Both the position numbers and the translations under genes were made by a program. A DNA stretch of 64,000 nucleotides. Origin: Virgibacillus indicus (GTDB lineage Bacteria; Bacillota; Bacilli; Bacillales; Amphibacillaceae). The stretch spans positions 62,001-126,000 of the forward strand of contig NZ_NPMS01000003.1 in the NCBI RefSeq assembly GCF_002266285.1, read 5' to 3'. This document shows positions 17,089 to 26,397 of this stretch, piece after piece; the stretch's first letter is position 1; each line of letters begins with the position of its first letter. A model generated the notes under the pieces. It was not told the DNA's origin. It saw only the letters and a list, made by a program, of their open reading frames with translations, and did no database searches.

Positions 17089-17620
17089 TCATTAATCATG
17101 CTGACAGGGGACAATACACATACCGCTGAAAAAGTGGCTGGACAACTTGGGATCGACCAGGTTTTTGCAGAAATGCTGCCAGAAAATAAGGTTAACCATA
17201 TTAAACGATTGAAGGCTAAAGGGTACCGTGTTGCAATGGTAGGGGGACGGTATCAATGATGCACCTGCAATAGCATTGGCAGATGTAGGGCTGGCAATGG
17301 GTGCAGCGGGAACAGCTGCCGCATTGGAAACTGCAGATGTTGTACTAATGGCTGATAAACTTAACAAAATTCCATATGCTCATTCACTGGCGAAAGCAAC
17401 TGTCCGCAATATGAAGCAAAACATGTTTTTTGCAGTTGGAACTGTAGCATTGCTCTTGGCAGGAGTATTATTAGGGAAAATATTCCTTGCATCTGGAATG
17501 CTGATTCATGAGCTTAGCGTGTTGATTGTAATTTTAAATGCAATCCGTTTGGTGAGATATAAGCAGCGTGGGGTAGATGGTGAAAAAGAAATGAAACTAG
17601 TAATACCTGGGACTAACTAG
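17089..17620 (+). pseudogene. Heavy-metal P-type ATPase remnant (5'-deleted and frameshifted)
   Basis: Only the last part of a CadA/ZntA/CopA-type P1B ATPase survives. The first piece begins at MLTGDN (17098) and continues through the P-domain (HTAEKVAGQLGI...MLPENKV). At 17242-17246 a run of five G shifts the frame: VAMVG then GRYQ-stop, whereas four G would give the hinge motif VGDGINDAPA, which resumes in the next frame and runs to 17620 with the last two membrane segments. The actuator domain, phosphorylation site DKTGT and first six helices are absent. The single-base indel could be a sequencing error, but the 5' deletion cannot. Confidence 0.85.
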
Positions 17621-17660
17621 TAAAAGAAAAATTTACCCATACTCCTTTGGATAAAAAAAG

Positions 17661-17688
17661 GGCAAGCTGCTACTAAGCTTGCCTGTTT
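17661..17688. terminator. Bidirectional terminator
   Basis: GGCAAGCT pairs with AGCTTGCC, flanked by an A-run at the left and T-run at the right. It closes the ATPase remnant (plus) and probably ykoC (minus). Confidence 0.7.
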
Positions 17689-17735
17689 TTTGTGAATTGT
17701 AAAGCGTATATAAGGCTATGTTCAGAAATCTACAA

Positions 17736-17770
17736 GATGCCCAGCTCCAACGCCCAGCGACTAGCATGAC
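17736..17770. repeat. Partial copy of the 'ccagctccagcgcccag' intergenic repeat
   Basis: A 35-nt stretch (gcccagctccaacgcccagc then gactagcatgac) matches the 5' part of the elements at 35877-36144 and 38754-38870. It is truncated after about 35 nt. Confidence 0.5.
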
Positions 17771-17822
17771 ACTCTTGCAATAGTTGATGAAACAGATGCA
17801 TATTCCGACTCTCCTGGTCATC

Positions 17823-18602
17823 CTATATCTCCCCATTATACCAATTGAAGTAGCCAAGTTTTATTGATGTATAAACAGCTGTCGTAAAAGCGGCTAACAT
17901 AATGATAATGAATAGCCAATCTTTGGATGTAATGGTAAAGCGCCTATAGAAAGTCCTGCTTTTATCTCCAGTAAAGCCTTTTGATTCCATGGCAATTGCA
18001 GTTCTTTCAGCTTTACGGATGGCACTGGCCAATAATGGGATTGAATAGCGTTTATATTGTTTTAACCTTTCTTTTAAAGTGAGCACTTGATTAACGCCAC
18101 GTATTCGATGTGCTGCATGAATGACTGCTAATTCATCCTTCATCATTGGCAGAAACCGATAGCCGGCAAGGACTCCATAGGCAATTTTGGGTGGCAGTTT
18201 CAGCTGTTGAATCAAACTCAAAATAAAATCAACAATATTTGTCGTGAAGATAAACAGCAAAGACAAAGAAGCTACACTTAATACCCGTAATGAAAGTGCT
18301 ATTGCTGTCAGAAGGGATTCCCTGGGATATTCCATACCTAAAACGGAAATGATATCTTCCGGGTTTTTCGGTGTATCTGCGAAAACAATGGTGGTCCATA
18401 ACATTCCAAATGCAAGAATAGAAAATGGGATGAAATATAACAGATATTTTTTTACATCAACCCTGCCGCCGATAAAGGTAAGACTGATTGTAAATAACAA
18501 TAAAATAAATGGTGTAACAGGATCAAAAATGAGGGCAAGCAAGATAACAATCAGTCCAATGGTTAATGCCTTTATACTTGGATTAAGATGATGTAGAAAC
18601 AT
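17823..18602 (-). CDS. ykoC: ECF transporter transmembrane protein EcfT (YkoC)
   Basis: 259-residue integral membrane protein, the T component that couples the two ATPase domains of YkoD to the substrate-binding protein YkoE. It has about five hydrophobic segments and a cytoplasmic coupling helix region containing the family A-R-[AG]-type signature (AHRIRGVN and SAIRKAERTAIAMESKGF near 170-215). Last gene of ykoFEDC, overlapping ykoD by 20 nt, so translation is likely coupled. The substrate is inferred to be thiamine or its pyrimidine precursor HMP from the riboswitch and operon. Confidence 0.85.
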   Translation of the reverse strand: MFLHHLNPSIKALTIGLIVILLALIFDPVTPFILLLFTISLTFIGGRVDVKKYLLYFIPFSILAFGMLWTTIVFADTPKNPEDIISVLGMEYPRESLLTAIALSLRVLSVASLSLLFIFTTNIVDFILSLIQQLKLPPKIAYGVLAGYRFLPMMKDELAVIHAAHRIRGVNQVLTLKERLKQYKRYSIPLLASAIRKAERTAIAMESKGFTGDKSRTFYRRFTITSKDWLFIIIMLAAFTTAVYTSIKLGYFNWYNGEI

Positions 18603-20253
18603 AGTTTTGCCCCTTTTCCCATCTTTTTTTAAGCTGTACTGGTATAGGGATTTCCAGTTGCCATTGGTTCAGTTCTTCTGGTGCTTTATTCCATAATTCC
18701 TCTGGAGTGCAATCAGCTGCAATTTCTCCTTTATCCACTGCAATAACCCTTGTTGCATAGTTGTTTACGAGCTCCATGTCGTGTGTAATCATTATGATGG
18801 TTGTTCCCTTAGCGTAGCGTTCCTGCAGAAGCTTCATTAATTCCAAGTTGGAGTGCGCATCCTGGCCAAAGGTTGGCTCATCCAAAATAAGCAGCTGCTG
18901 ATTATTTATAATCATGGTTGCCACACTTAAGCGGCGTTTTTGCCCCTGACTCAATGTATAAGGATGTTCATTTGCGTACTCAGGAATTCCACAGATATTC
19001 AAAATAGAATGGACATTTTTCTTGATTTCTTCCTCTGTTTTATTCTGTATCCTTAAACCAAAAGCTACCTCATCAAAGACAGAATTTGTTATAAATTGAT
19101 GCTCCGGATTTTGAAAAACATAGCCGATTTCTTTACGTAAATCAGATTCTCTCCAATTTTTAATTGGTTTGCCTTTAACTAGAATGGTGCCTGATGAGGG
19201 TTTTTGTATTCCCGTCATTAACCGGGAAAGGGATGTTTTACCACTGCCATTTGCACCAACAATTGCAATGAATTCTCCCTCATAGGCTGTAAGTGAAATA
19301 GCTTTAATAATTTTTTTGTTGTTTTTAGACAAGCTAATATCTGAAGCATCCAATAAAACATTTGAGCGTAATGAACGGACTTGCTTCATGTCTTTCCATT
19401 CCGTCTGACTCCACAGAAATTCCTGATTAGAGAATTCCTCTATCGTTAACGGGGGATTTTGTATTACTTTTGGTGCATGCTGCAATAGGTACTGCGTAAT
19501 TTTAGGAAGCCAAATACCTTCTGAATCAAGCTGGTGAATTTGATCTTTTATCGCATTTCGTAACGTTCCATCATAAAAAATCTGACCATTTCTATTTAGA
19601 AGCAGACATCTTTCAGCAATTGCAGTCCAGCCATCCAGTTGATGTTCAATGATGATAACAGAACAATTGTTTTTTTGTTTTACATTGTGAATTGTTTGAA
19701 TTAAGTCCTTTGTTGCAACAGGGTCCAGATTTGCTGTTGGTTCGTCTAAAATAAGTAAAGCTGGTTCAAGGGCAAGAACACAGGCGAGTGCCAGTTTTTG
19801 TTTTTGCCCGCCGGAAAGCGAGTGAATCTTCTCTTTTTTTAATGGCAGCATATGAACCATTTCCAGTACCTGGTTGATCCTAGACTCCATCAGTGAAGGA
19901 GGAAAGCTAATGTTCTCAAGGCCAAAAGCAACTTCATCCTCTACCGTAAGCATGCAGAATTGCGTTTCCGGGTCCTGAAATACAACTCCGACCTGCTGGC
20001 TCAGCTGGCCGGGGAGGTAATCTGCTGTTTGTTTACCATTGATCCAAACATCCCCTTGTAAATTTCCATCCAATTCCTTGGGATAAATTCCATTCAAACA
20101 AAAAGTCAATGTGCTTTTACCACTGCCGCTTGGTCCGAGCAGTAACAAGCTTTCTCCTTGATCTAGCTGGAAGCTGACATCTGAAAGAATGTTCTTTTCT
20201 GGCTGATTGTCAAACTGTAAAGAGAGGTGATCGACTTCTACAAAAGCCTTCAT
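18583..20253 (-). CDS. ykoD: ECF transporter ATPase, two ABC domains fused (YkoD)
   Basis: 556 residues containing two ABC ATPase domains. Domain 1: Walker A GPSGSGKST near 38-46, signature LSGGQKQKLALA near 145, Walker B LLILDEPTAN. Domain 2: Walker A GANGSGKTS near 333, signature LSQGQKRRLSVA (SQGQ variant), Walker B LLILDEPTFGQD. It powers uptake by the YkoE/YkoC membrane pair. The fusion of both ATPases in one chain is the usual YkoD arrangement. Starts with a 4-nt overlap with ykoE. Confidence 0.9.
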   Translation of the reverse strand: MKAFVEVDHLSLQFDNQPEKNILSDVSFQLDQGESLLLLGPSGSGKSTLTFCLNGIYPKELDGNLQGDVWINGKQTADYLPGQLSQQVGVVFQDPETQFCMLTVEDEVAFGLENISFPPSLMESRINQVLEMVHMLPLKKEKIHSLSGGQKQKLALACVLALEPALLILDEPTANLDPVATKDLIQTIHNVKQKNNCSVIIIEHQLDGWTAIAERCLLLNRNGQIFYDGTLRNAIKDQIHQLDSEGIWLPKITQYLLQHAPKVIQNPPLTIEEFSNQEFLWSQTEWKDMKQVRSLRSNVLLDASDISLSKNNKKIIKAISLTAYEGEFIAIVGANGSGKTSLSRLMTGIQKPSSGTILVKGKPIKNWRESDLRKEIGYVFQNPEHQFITNSVFDEVAFGLRIQNKTEEEIKKNVHSILNICGIPEYANEHPYTLSQGQKRRLSVATMIINNQQLLILDEPTFGQDAHSNLELMKLLQERYAKGTTIIMITHDMELVNNYATRVIAVDKGEIAADCTPEELWNKAPEELNQWQLEIPIPVQLKKRWEKGQNYVSTSS

Positions 20254-20837
20254 GAGGCATTTTTCCTTCGATATTCTTTTCCTAAAGCATAGCTGTTGAG
20301 GACACCGGTTTTGGCCAAACCATCACTTAAGGCTTTTCCTAATAATCCGGCAATCAGAGCCCCGCTAATCACACGTGCTGCAAACATTGCCACGACATAT
20401 CCGGTAGACAGGGCAGCATAACCACTCATGAAATAGCCGTAAGCAAAACTGGTTATACCTGATCCGGCACCAGCAGCCATAAGCACCCAAACAGAATAGT
20501 TTTTCCAACGGGTGGCAGCAAAGGCAGCCTCAGCGCCAAGTCCCTGTATCATGCCGGAAACAATCAGCATTGGACCAACAGCGTTTCCAATTAAAACTTC
20601 TACCATTGCAGCAATAGTTTCTGACAGAAATGCTGCGCCAGGCTTCCGGAGAATATATGCAGCAATGATGGAAACGATAAACCAAATTCCGAAAATAAGA
20701 TCATAGCCTATTGGTCCAAAGAGGCCGACAAGTATTTTTCCTACAGGTAAAAAGGCAAGATAAACAACAGCAAAAACTACGGACAATGCTGTCAAAACAA
20801 CAATTTCTTTAAAACGCCAGTTACTCAATCGGATCAT
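20250..20837 (-). CDS. ykoE: ECF transporter substrate-binding S component (YkoE)
   Basis: 195-residue membrane protein with about five to six hydrophobic helices, the S component that would bind thiamine or HMP. Glycine/alanine-rich segments such as AVGPMLIVSGMIQGLGAEAA near 105-124 are typical of the YkoE family. Start ATG 20837 overlaps the end of ykoF by 17 nt and ykoD by 4 nt. The compact overlaps support one polycistronic transcript with fixed stoichiometry. Confidence 0.88.
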   Translation of the reverse strand: MIRLSNWRFKEIVVLTALSVVFAVVYLAFLPVGKILVGLFGPIGYDLIFGIWFIVSIIAAYILRKPGAAFLSETIAAMVEVLIGNAVGPMLIVSGMIQGLGAEAAFAATRWKNYSVWVLMAAGAGSGITSFAYGYFMSGYAALSTGYVVAMFAARVISGALIAGLLGKALSDGLAKTGVLNSYALGKEYRRKNAS

Positions 20838-21429
20838 CTCCCTTATGTGAAGGACTATTTGCTGAAATGGATACAGTCATTACTGTGTGGCTGGAGCCTC
20901 CCTCAACAGTCGCTTTAAATACTTGTTCCAGGCCATTAAATATTCCGATGACATCACCTTCGAGGCGAGTCGAATAATGAGCAGGGGAGACAGCAACATG
21001 TTTTTTCATTGCTTCAATCTGCTCATAAATAATATCCATATAATTTCCACCGCCAAGAGGGTAGAGTGAAAATTTGGCCGCAGCATACTGTTTAATGTCC
21101 TTTACCTGCTCAGCGTTTAACGGACTATCATCTTCTGCCATATAAACATCCCCTGTAGAGTCTCCTGGGCATCCCAAGGAATAGGTTGCCTGAAACGCTA
21201 CGTGAACTCCGGTTTTAGCCGCATGTATAAAGATTGCCTTTGCTGCGTCAAATACATGAACCAGTTTTCCACGGATGGTTGTTGTAACATCATCTGTTTT
21301 TACGTGTACCTTTGAAATGTCTGATTCATTGATAGCACCTTTAATAATTTCAATGAAATTGTCACTCATAGGGTGAATCGAAAAACTGACTCCAGCAATA
21401 TTACTTTTTGCACAAGACTCTCCTGTCAT
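20821..21429 (-). CDS. ykoF: Thiamine/HMP-binding protein YkoF
   Basis: 202 residues with a tandem pair of related domains, each containing FxxxP-type strands and 'H(V/A)FDAAKAI' or 'IFNGLEQVF' helices, as in Bacillus YkoF, which binds thiamine. Conserved ends: GVSFSIHPMSDNFIEIIKGA near the start, YSLGCPGDSTGDVY in the middle, ISANSPSH at the C-terminus. ATG 21429 is chosen because AGGAGG precedes it; the ORF is open 18 codons further upstream without an RBS. First gene of ykoFEDC, directly behind the TPP riboswitch terminator. Soluble, probably cytoplasmic; its role in transport is not settled. Confidence 0.88.
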   Translation of the reverse strand: MTGESCAKSNIAGVSFSIHPMSDNFIEIIKGAINESDISKVHVKTDDVTTTIRGKLVHVFDAAKAIFIHAAKTGVHVAFQATYSLGCPGDSTGDVYMAEDDSPLNAEQVKDIKQYAAAKFSLYPLGGGNYMDIIYEQIEAMKKHVAVSPAHYSTRLEGDVIGIFNGLEQVFKATVEGGSSHTVMTVSISANSPSHKGDDPIE

Positions 21430-21496
21430 AGAAAATTCCTCCTGTTTCGACGAGGCCTGGCCAGCCCTTGGTTTGCCGAACATTATTTTTTGCCAT

Positions 21497-21526
21497 AAAA
21501 AAACTGCATTCCGAGGGGGAATGCAG
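21497..21526 (-). terminator. Riboswitch-linked intrinsic terminator of ykoFEDC
   Basis: On the minus strand CTGCATTCC pairs with GGAATGCAG followed by seven T residues. A second 'atgcagtttttc' just upstream of the aptamer (about 21680) could take part in alternative pairing. It lies between aptamer and ykoF. Confidence 0.85.
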
Positions 21527-21571
21527 TCTGATTGTATGTATAGTTATGGAAAGTAAACTTTAATACATGTT

Positions 21572-21672
21572 TCGACCACACTTCCCCACGCTGGTATTAC
21601 CCAGTTCGGGTGCAAAGGGTCAGAACAAATCAGTTCTTCTCAGCCGCTAAAACAGCTCCCCTAGTGCTCACG
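21572..21672 (-). promoter_or_regulatory. TPP riboswitch (THI element)
   Basis: Minus-strand sequence contains the core GCGGCTGAGA, ACCCTTTG, CTGGGTAATACCAGCG and GTGGGGAAGTG in the right order, with P1 formed by CACT/AGTG. It matches the TPP aptamer consensus. With the terminator at 21497-21526 it predicts transcription termination at high TPP and supports thiamine or HMP as the transported substrate. Confidence 0.92.
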
Positions 21673-22034
21673 TTGCTATGCAGTTTTTCTACGTCTATCG
21701 TAACATGAATTAAATTTATGTAAAGGCTTTATTTAAAAATACCACATTAGAAAGCTGCTTTTTAAACCGGGGAGTTGATGTAAACTGTGAAAAAAATTGT
21801 TCTATGATCCAAAATTCCACTTGATTGTGCAGAAAGGTCACGTAGCATGGTTCTAAAAGCAATAACACTGCTTCCAAAAATTTCTGTGGTGCGCATACAT
21901 GGTGTGCAGTACCAATAATATATGTTTTTTTAAATAGAAGGATAATAAAGCACTTTATATTCCGTCATTAAATCGTAACAATAAATGTGAGCACATCGGT
22001 TGTAAATTGTGTAAAAATCGACTACAATTTATAT

Positions 22035-22060
22035 AAACTATCCAGTCAGTTTTATTCTAC
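22035..22060. promoter_or_regulatory. Candidate TetR operator upstream of the regulator gene
   Basis: The complement strand reads AAACTGACTGGATAGTTT, an imperfect palindrome sharing AAACTGACT with the site at 22724-22741. It lies about 30 nt before the regulator start, consistent with autoregulation. Tentative. Confidence 0.4.
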
Positions 22061-22081
22061 AAAAAAGGGCAGGTGCAGGAA

Positions 22082-22681
22082 ATGCCAAGAATTTCAGATG
22101 AAGCAAAAGAAGAAAGAAAACTAACATTACTTCAGGCTGCATTGGAGTGTTTTTCTGCAAAAGGATATTATGCTTCCACTGTAGATGATATTGTAAGCTA
22201 TTCAAAATTAAGCAAAGGATCCTTTTATAATTACTTTGAAAGTAAGGAGGATATATTTATAAATCTCCTGAAAAAGCAAAGAGAAGAGTCTCTCAAAAAA
22301 CTTAATACAAGTTTGAATATGATTGATAGCCCAATGGAAAAACTGAAATATTGGATTAACTCAGATATTCCGTATGACCTAAACAAGAAAAAGATGATGC
22401 GAATCCATATCGAATTTTGGCTTTATTCAACCGACTCACCGGATGTGCAGCATATTCTGACGGATCGTTTTGATATCTTGTTTGGAATGACGAAAGATAT
22501 CATTATGCAGGGTATAGAAGCAGGCGAATTCAAACAGGATACAGATCCTGAGAAAGCATCCGCGCTGTTTTGGGAATTGCATGATGGAATCTGGCTGCAT
22601 GCAACAATCGGCTATAATGAAGACAAGGTGGAAAAACGAATCAAAGAAATGGAAGCAGCATTGCTTGCATATTTGACCTAG
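22082..22681 (+). CDS. TetR/AcrR-family transcriptional repressor
   Basis: 199 residues. N-terminal helix-turn-helix: ALECFSAKGYYASTVDDIV followed by SKLSKGSFYNYFESKEDIF near 17-58, the TetR hallmark. The C-terminal ligand domain ends in a helical ALLAYLT. ATG 22082 with AGGTG upstream is preferred to a GTG three codons earlier because the downstream small gene has the same RBS-to-ATG layout. It lies between two candidate operators and just before a 52-residue gene that it probably controls. The ligand is unknown. Confidence 0.85.
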   Translation: MPRISDEAKEERKLTLLQAALECFSAKGYYASTVDDIVSYSKLSKGSFYNYFESKEDIFINLLKKQREESLKKLNTSLNMIDSPMEKLKYWINSDIPYDLNKKKMMRIHIEFWLYSTDSPDVQHILTDRFDILFGMTKDIIMQGIEAGEFKQDTDPEKASALFWELHDGIWLHATIGYNEDKVEKRIKEMEAALLAYLT

Positions 22682-22723
22682 AACAAAACTACAGTCAAAG
22701 AAAATACAATATCATATATATAT

Positions 22724-22741
22724 AAACTGACTAGTCATTTT
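22724..22741. promoter_or_regulatory. Candidate TetR operator before the 52-residue gene
   Basis: AAACTGACTAGTCATTTT contains the perfect palindrome TGACTAGTCA (22728-22737) and shares AAACTGACT with the complement of the site upstream of the TetR gene. It lies 27-44 nt before the next start codon. Confidence 0.5.
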
Positions 22742-22767
22742 AAAACAAAAAAGGAAGGTGCAAAACC

Positions 22768-22926
22768 ATGAAATTAAAAAAACTGAACAGTAAAAAAAAC
22801 CATGCAAAACTATCAGCGCTGAACACTCAAAAATCAAGAGATTATTACTACCAGAAAAATGAAGAACAGCTTCAAAGAGAAAAAACAGCATTAGATTACG
22901 ATTTTATTCGTTCGTTTGCAAGATAA
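22768..22926 (+). CDS. Small basic protein of unknown function, 52 residues
   Basis: ATG 22768 after the strong RBS AAGGAAGGTG opens a 52-codon frame ended by TAA and followed within 5 nt by an excellent terminator. The product is lysine-rich at the N-terminus (KLKKLNSKKNHAKL), then DYYYQKNEEQLQREK and LDYDFIRSFAR; it is predicted to be soluble and helical with no membrane segment. I do not recognise the family. Its own operator-like palindrome and position behind a TetR gene suggest it is a regulated product of that repressor. Confidence 0.65.
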   Translation: MKLKKLNSKKNHAKLSALNTQKSRDYYYQKNEEQLQREKTALDYDFIRSFAR

Positions 22927-22930
22927 TGAA

Positions 22931-22969
22931 AACCGGTTGTCTCCCTGAAATTTGAGACAACCGGTTTTT
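22931..22969. terminator. Strong bidirectional terminator
   Basis: AACCGGTTGTCTC (22931-22943) pairs perfectly with GAGACAACCGGTT (22954-22966), with T-run on both strands. It closes the 52-residue gene and the trp operon. Confidence 0.88.
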
Positions 22970-23002
22970 CTATACATCACTAAACGGCCTCTAGCATTTT
23001 TA

Positions 23003-23794
23003 CTATGAAACAAATTCAGCAGAAATACTTCCTTTAATTAAGTCCCTGACTTCCTCTTCTTTACCTTGGTGCAAGAGGTCAACTATTTTACTTCCGACAA
23101 TGACACCATCACAGTGTGCTCCAAGACTATGAGCCTGTTCAATATTGGAAACACCAAAACCTGCCAGTACAGGAACGGAACTGTTTTCTTTCAGCAGCTG
23201 GAGATAGTCTTTTACAATTTCATCATGAATGGAGCGTACACCAGTTGTGCCTGTCACTGAAACCGCATAAAGAAAGGCTTCGGTTCGTTTTGAGATTTCC
23301 TCGAGTCTGTTTTTGGGACTAGTCATTGCAGCAAGGCGAATAAAAGCGATATTATTTTCTTTTAATGCACCATCAACTATGCCTTCTTCTTCCATCGGCA
23401 AATCAGGAATAATGATGCCGTCAACTCCTGAATTCTGACAGTCAGCTGCAAATTTTTCTACCCCATAGCTGTAAATCGGATTTAGATAGGTCATTAAAAT
23501 GATTGGAATGTTTCGTGTTTCCTGAAAGGTTTTTAGCTGATCTAATACTGCGGCCAATGTTGTTCCATTTTTCAATGCTCGAATTCCTGCTTCCTGTATA
23601 GTTGGGCCATCAGCGACCGGATCGGAAAATGGAATGCCAAGTTCAATCGCTGCAGCACCGCATTCTTCCAAAGATGTTATACGTTCTTCTAAAACTTCCA
23701 GCCCGCCATCGCCAGCCATGATATATGGAATAAACAATTTTTCATTGGCTGTTTGCTTGTTATGAAATGCCTGTTCCAATTTTTCCTTACCCAT
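23003..23794 (-). CDS. trpA: Tryptophan synthase alpha chain
   Basis: 263 residues, the TIM-barrel subunit that cleaves indole-3-glycerol phosphate to indole and glyceraldehyde-3-phosphate. Conserved segments: FIPYIMAGD near the start, the catalytic Glu in [29 protein letters not shown] with the catalytic Asp, and [10 protein letters not shown] phosphate loop. ATG 23794 follows GGAGGG; an ATG seven codons upstream lacks an RBS. It overlaps trpB by 8 nt, as expected for tightly coupled expression of the two subunits. Last gene of trpEGDCFBA. Confidence 0.95.
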   Translation of the reverse strand: MGKEKLEQAFHNKQTANEKLFIPYIMAGDGGLEVLEERITSLEECGAAAIELGIPFSDPVADGPTIQEAGIRALKNGTTLAAVLDQLKTFQETRNIPIILMTYLNPIYSYGVEKFAADCQNSGVDGIIIPDLPMEEEGIVDGALKENNIAFIRLAAMTSPKNRLEEISKRTEAFLYAVSVTGTTGVRSIHDEIVKDYLQLLKENSSVPVLAGFGVSNIEQAHSLGAHCDGVIVGSKIVDLLHQGKEEEVRDLIKGSISAEFVS

Positions 23795-24992
23795 GTGATT
23801 TTCCCTCCAGTACATTTTTTACTTGTTCGACATCTTTATCACCACGGCCGGAAAGACATATGACGAGTGTTTCGCCCTGTTTCATTTCCTTAGCCAGCTT
23901 TACGGCATAAGCTACTGCATGGGCACTTTCAAGTGCGGGAATAATTCCTTCTGTCTTTGATAAAAATTGAAAGGCTTCCAATGCTTCCTGATCAGTGATG
24001 GATGTATAAGTAACCCTGTTTGAATCATGTAAATGACTGTGCTCGGGACCTACACCAGGATAATCCAAACCTGCAGAGATTGAAAAGGCCTCTTCAATTT
24101 GACCATGATCATCCTGCAGTAAATGTGTTAATGTGCCATGTAATACACCAACACTTCCACTGGATAATGTTGCAGCATGTTTGTTTGTTTCCAAACCGGC
24201 GCCACCAGCCTCAACTCCAAATAGCTTCACATCTCCATCCTCGATAAATGGATAAAACATACCCATTGCATTGCTCCCGCCGCCAACACAGGCTACAACT
24301 GCATCTGGCAATTTCTGAGTCTGTTCTGTGATTTGCTTTTTTGTTTCCTTTCCTATCACAGCTTGCAGGTCACGGACAATTTTAGGGAAGGGATGCGGAC
24401 CTACAACAGAACCCAGGATATAGTGGGTATCATTTACATGACTGACCCAGTAACGAAGCGCCTCATTTACTGCATCCTTCAATGTTCCGCTTCCCTGAGA
24501 TACACTTCGAACCTCTGCTCCCAGCAGTTCCATGCGAAAAACGTTCAGCTTCTGGCGGCGGATGTCTTCCTCACCCATAAATACCACACATTCCAGATCA
24601 AGCAATGCACAGACAGTAGCGGTTGCGACACCATGCTGACCGGCTCCTGTTTCCGCCACTACCTTTTTCTTTCCCATTCTCCGTGTTAACAGTGCCTGAC
24701 CAATGGTGTTATTGATTTTGTGGGCACCTGTATGATTTAAATCCTCCCGTTTCAAATAAATGTCAGGTCCACCGATTTCCTTTGAGATTCCTTCTGCATA
24801 ATAAAGAGGGGTTTCCCTGCCGACATATTGCTTTAAATAATAATTTAGCTCTTCTATAAATTCAGGGTCATTTATTGCTTTATCATATTCCTTCTCCAGT
24901 TCGATTACGGCAGGCATTAATAATTCTGGTATAAAGCGGCCGCCAAAATCACCGTATCTTCCTGTTTCATCAGGCATTGTATATGTTGTCAA
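23787..24992 (-). CDS. trpB: Tryptophan synthase beta chain
   Basis: About 401 residues, PLP enzyme condensing indole with serine. The PLP lysine lies in HTGAHKINN and the glycine-rich phosphate loop in [23 protein letters not shown] is the classic N-terminus. Start: TTG 24992 has GGAAAGG nine nt upstream and gives (M)[13 protein letters not shown], so I prefer it to a TTG at 25010 or an ATG abutting the RBS; the true start is uncertain by six codons. It overlaps trpF by 23 nt. Confidence 0.93.
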   Translation of the reverse strand: MTTYTMPDETGRYGDFGGRFIPELLMPAVIELEKEYDKAINDPEFIEELNYYLKQYVGRETPLYYAEGISKEIGGPDIYLKREDLNHTGAHKINNTIGQALLTRRMGKKKVVAETGAGQHGVATATVCALLDLECVVFMGEEDIRRQKLNVFRMELLGAEVRSVSQGSGTLKDAVNEALRYWVSHVNDTHYILGSVVGPHPFPKIVRDLQAVIGKETKKQITEQTQKLPDAVVACVGGGSNAMGMFYPFIEDGDVKLFGVEAGGAGLETNKHAATLSSGSVGVLHGTLTHLLQDDHGQIEEAFSISAGLDYPGVGPEHSHLHDSNRVTYTSITDQEALEAFQFLSKTEGIIPALESAHAVAYAVKLAKEMKQGETLVICLSGRGDKDVEQVKNVLEGKSHG

Positions 24993-25608
24993 TGGACTCA
25001 TCCTTTCCAAAGCTTTTAACAGTTTTAATAAATCTCTTAATCTTCGAGAGGTCTTTCACGCCATTCGTTTCCACACCACTGGATACATCAACACCAGCTG
25101 GCATTACAAGTTTCATAGCCTTTGTTACATTTTCCGGGGAAAGTCCCCCGGCTAATAATAATTTTGATGGATCAAGTGACAGCTTTTCGGTCAAGTTCCA
25201 ATCAAATGTTGTACCATTTCCCCCGCGGTTTTTCCCGAAAGGGCTATCGAGCAGATAATAATCACATGGGTATTTCTGGATATTTGTAAGACGGTCAGGG
25301 TCCATCGGAAATGCTTTAATAATTTTGTATGGCAGACTTTCTGCAACCTCAGGTGGCTCATCACCATGGAGCTGAATAAGATCCAATCCTGCTGTTTCAG
25401 CAATTTCCAGCATTCTTTCCACCGTTTCATTTACAAAAACGCCAACCTTTTGAACAGAAGAGGGGAGCGATTCCGCTATTTTCGCAGCATCTTCAGGTGC
25501 AATCTGACGTTTTCCAGATGCAAAAACAAAACCAATATAGTCTGCACCGGCCTGAGCAGCAGTTATTGCAGCATCTTCGTTTTTAATTCCACAAATTTTA
25601 GTAAGCAT
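24970..25608 (-). CDS. trpF: Phosphoribosylanthranilate isomerase
   Basis: 212-residue TIM barrel that isomerises PRA to CdRP. The catalytic cysteine is in KICGIK at residues 4-9, the general-acid aspartate region is in LLDSPFG, and the phosphate site is in [10 protein letters not shown] and DVSSGVE. ATG 25608 lies 3 nt after the trpC stop. Separate trpC and trpF chains are the Bacillus arrangement. Confidence 0.94.
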   Translation of the reverse strand: MLTKICGIKNEDAAITAAQAGADYIGFVFASGKRQIAPEDAAKIAESLPSSVQKVGVFVNETVERMLEIAETAGLDLIQLHGDEPPEVAESLPYKIIKAFPMDPDRLTNIQKYPCDYYLLDSPFGKNRGGNGTTFDWNLTEKLSLDPSKLLLAGGLSPENVTKAMKLVMPAGVDVSSGVETNGVKDLSKIKRFIKTVKSFGKDESIDNIYNA

Positions 25609-25611
25609 CCT

Positions 25612-26397
25612 CTAATTCGCTCCTTTCGTAAATGCAGGGATTTGTAAATCCTGAAAGGTTTGGGATAAATCAGCTGATTGCATCAATGTTTCCCCAACTA
25701 ATATGGCATCTGCCCCAGCTTCTCTAACCTGCACAACATCATCTTGCGTTTTTATTCCACTTTCACTGATTAGAATTGTTTCTTTATTTGTTACCATGGA
25801 GGCTAGGTTTTTGGTTGTTTCCAGACTGACATCAAATGTATTTAAATTTCGATTGTTGATGCCGATAATGTCCGGATTAAGTTCTAGTACACGCAGCATC
25901 TCTTCTTCATTATGAACTTCACATAAAACTTCCAGTTCACGGTTCTCTGCATAATCATATAGTCCTTTCAATTCGGTATCGGATAAAGCTGCGGCGATCA
26001 GCAGAATAATATTGGCGCCAGCTGCTTTGGCTTGATCAATCTGAACGGGATCAATAATAAAATCTTTGCACAAGATAGGCAGATCGACTGCATTTCTTAC
26101 TGCTTTTAAATCCTCCATTGAGCCATTAAAAAAGGTTTTATCCGTTAATACAGAAATGGCTCCGGCACCCAATGCCTCATATTTTTTAGCTTGTGCTACA
26201 GGATCAACCTTCATATCAATTGCTCCTTTTGAGGGGGAGGATCGTTTGATTTCAGAAATAACCGTTATATTCCGGGAAGATTTTACTCTTTCTTTAAAGG
26301 TTATATTTTTTTTGTTTAAGAATTGATCAAACGTTTGATTAACTAATTGTGCGACTTCTTTTTCCTTTTGCACCAGGATTTTCCTAAGAATTGACAT
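25612..26397 (-). CDS. trpC: Indole-3-glycerol phosphate synthase
   Basis: 261-residue TIM barrel closing the indole ring from CdRP. Signature SEIKRSSPSKG near 48-58 contains the catalytic lysine, LCKDFIIDP the second lysine, and GINNRNLNTF plus SESGI the remaining active-site and phosphate residues. The start ATG 26397 abuts the trpD stop at 26398, so translation is coupled. Confidence 0.95.
   Translation of the reverse strand: MSILRKILVQKEKEVAQLVNQTFDQFLNKKNITFKERVKSSRNITVISEIKRSSPSKGAIDMKVDPVAQAKKYEALGAGAISVLTDKTFFNGSMEDLKAVRNAVDLPILCKDFIIDPVQIDQAKAAGANIILLIAAALSDTELKGLYDYAENRELEVLCEVHNEEEMLRVLELNPDIIGINNRNLNTFDVSLETTKNLASMVTNKETILISESGIKTQDDVVQVREAGADAILVGETLMQSADLSQTFQDLQIPAFTKGAN

Noticed and set aside
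17098-17260. Programmed frameshift in the P-type ATPase
   Set aside because: There is no slippery-site logic and the gene lacks its 5' half, so decay is the simpler explanation.
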